NCBI GenBank assembly: GCA_965372135.1
Contig: CBDVBD010000006.1
Span: forward strand, 1-44,607
DNA: 44,607 nt
Direction of reading: 5' to 3'
Origin: CBDVBD01 sp965372135
GTDB taxonomy: Bacteria > Electryoneota > RPQS01 > CBDVBD01
The notes under the pieces were generated by a model that was not told the DNA's origin, searched no databases, and saw only the letters and a program-made list of their open reading frames with translations. The translations under genes and the position numbers were made by a program. Each line of letters begins with the position of its first letter. Position 1 is the first letter of the stretch. Positions 43,661 to 44,607 of the stretch are shown here, in pieces.

Positions 43661-44578
43661 ATGAAAACATATTTTAGTAAAAGACACTTTAATTCAATCA
43701 AGGAAAAGAAATTGCCATTGAAATTTCCCCTATCCTTGCGTACCTCTATTATTCGAATCCTTGATAATCATTCTGATCATGGCGGATATAATGGTCAGGA
43801 TAATTACACATTTTATCAAGCTGAAGAATCACTGAAGACTTTTTATGGAAAAGATTGTCTTTTGTCATCTAATGAAGATAAAATAGACATCCTTGCTTAT
43901 TCTAGTCTCTTCAGCCAAAAGGGATCCCCTAAAAAAGTAATAGACGCCATTGAAGCTTGGTTTGACAATCAACATCAACCCGGTAGTGCTAGAGATTGTG
44001 AAAAGGAACTCAACGATCTGCTACAAATGAATCAATCGCCATGGCGATTCATAAATGGTGAGGCAGTTTTAGTAAATTCTGAATATCTTTACGAAAAAGT
44101 TCAAGCTCGAACATTGACACTGCTCAAGGAATGCAGTAATTTTGGAGCTTTAGAAGAATTTCAAGGTGCAATTCAAGACTTACAAGCTGGTGAGACTAAA
44201 AATGCAGTGGTCAATGCTCATAAATCAGTTGAAAGCGTTATGAAATTTGTCTTGGGAAAAGAATATCTCACATTCGGAGAGTTATTATCAGAACTTATCA
44301 AGTCTGGTATAATACCAGGGTATTATGATGAGTTTCTGAAACATTTTGAAAAACTTGCTTTGGGTGTAGTAAAAGAAAGGAATCTACCTGCACGCGGTCA
44401 TGGTCAAGGAGCAATAGTAACAGAAGTACCAAGAAGCTTGGCAGAATTTACCGTAAACTTAGCTGGCTCGATGAATCTCTTTATAATCAATTGCTGGATT
44501 CAAAAAACAGGCAAATCACTGGAGGAGGCGTCCTCATCAAAAAGCACATTAGAGGATGAAGATGACCTACCATTCTGA
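43661..44578 (+). CDS. AbiJ/Abi-C-like abortive infection family protein
   Basis: The product has 305 residues. The N-terminal part (about 1-120: FSKRHFNSIKEKKLP, LRTSIIRILDNHSD) resembles the AbiJ-type N-terminal domain found in STM4504/CBY_0614-type proteins. The C-terminal part (about 150-285: FQGAIQDLQAGETKNAVVNAHKSVESVMKFVL, then NLPARGHGQGA) resembles the Abi-C domain, a HEPN-type fold, with R240 and H247 as an RX6H motif. An acidic tail ends it (LEDEDDLPF). It follows the membrane HEPN gene by 66 bases with the same AT-rich composition. The two likely form one phage-defence module; this is inference from domain type and context. Confidence 0.75.
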   Translation: MKTYFSKRHFNSIKEKKLPLKFPLSLRTSIIRILDNHSDHGGYNGQDNYTFYQAEESLKTFYGKDCLLSSNEDKIDILAYSSLFSQKGSPKKVIDAIEAWFDNQHQPGSARDCEKELNDLLQMNQSPWRFINGEAVLVNSEYLYEKVQARTLTLLKECSNFGALEEFQGAIQDLQAGETKNAVVNAHKSVESVMKFVLGKEYLTFGELLSELIKSGIIPGYYDEFLKHFEKLALGVVKERNLPARGHGQGAIVTEVPRSLAEFTVNLAGSMNLFIINCWIQKTGKSLEEASSSKSTLEDEDDLPF

Positions 44579-44607
44579 ATAACTGAATATCAGGAACTGT
44601 TTGAGTA

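Overview
The window looks like one contig of an uncultured Gram-negative bacterium, about half G+C over most of its length. A TonB-dependent receptor with a carboxypeptidase-like N-terminal domain, a lipid-A-type acyltransferase, many B12-binding radical SAM proteins, a NosD-like beta-helix lipoprotein, a SpoIID-domain protein and dense hairpin repeats together suggest a candidate phylum of the FCB superphylum (KSB1, Marinimicrobia, Latescibacteria or similar). That placement is inference; there is no rRNA or ribosomal protein gene to test it.

Layout. Everything from 1 to 40551 is read leftward (minus strand); 40830 to the right end is read rightward. (1) 1-26213 is a cell-surface glycan/lipid region. 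It has six alkaline-phosphatase-superfamily enzymes, four of them collinear ~626-residue paralogs with five predicted membrane helices and a periplasmic catalytic domain. It also has GT2, GT9 and GT39 glycosyltransferases, a YdjC/ChbG deacetylase, an SMR-type transporter, an acyltransferase, intact radical SAM genes (9723-11168, 21707-22687, 22694-24058) and several broken ones. (2) 26431-30895 holds an epimerase, a TonB-dependent receptor and a beta-helix lipoprotein. (3) 31089-40551 is a tight seven-gene operon: sodium/solute symporter, cyclase-ATPase-TPR protein, rRNA/tRNA methyltransferase, small membrane protein, SpoIID protein, TatD nuclease and DHH phosphoesterase. (4) 40830-44578 carries a secreted metallophosphoesterase, a GGQ release-factor-like protein, and an AT-rich pair of HEPN-type genes that look like acquired defence genes.

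How genes may work together. GT2 (17803), YdjC deacetylase (16979), SMR transporter (18899) and GT39 (19267) match, step for step, the ArnC/ArnD/ArnEF/ArnT or FlmF2/NaxD/FlmK type of pathway. In that pathway a sugar is loaded on a polyprenyl phosphate, deacylated, flipped and transferred to an outer-surface lipid or glycan. The 5TM phosphatase-fold enzymes have the topology of EptA/LtaS-type phosphotransferases and could modify the same surface molecules.

Two features stand out beyond the genes. First, the glycan region is full of damaged genes: internal deletions, fusions, frameshifts, a nonsense codon and an 11-base homopolymer. Second, gaps of 200-530 bases are built from short hairpins with interchangeable stems but shared tails (ACTCCAAAGT; GACCTAC; CAGCAC), and one such cluster has entered the 5' end of a lipoprotein gene.
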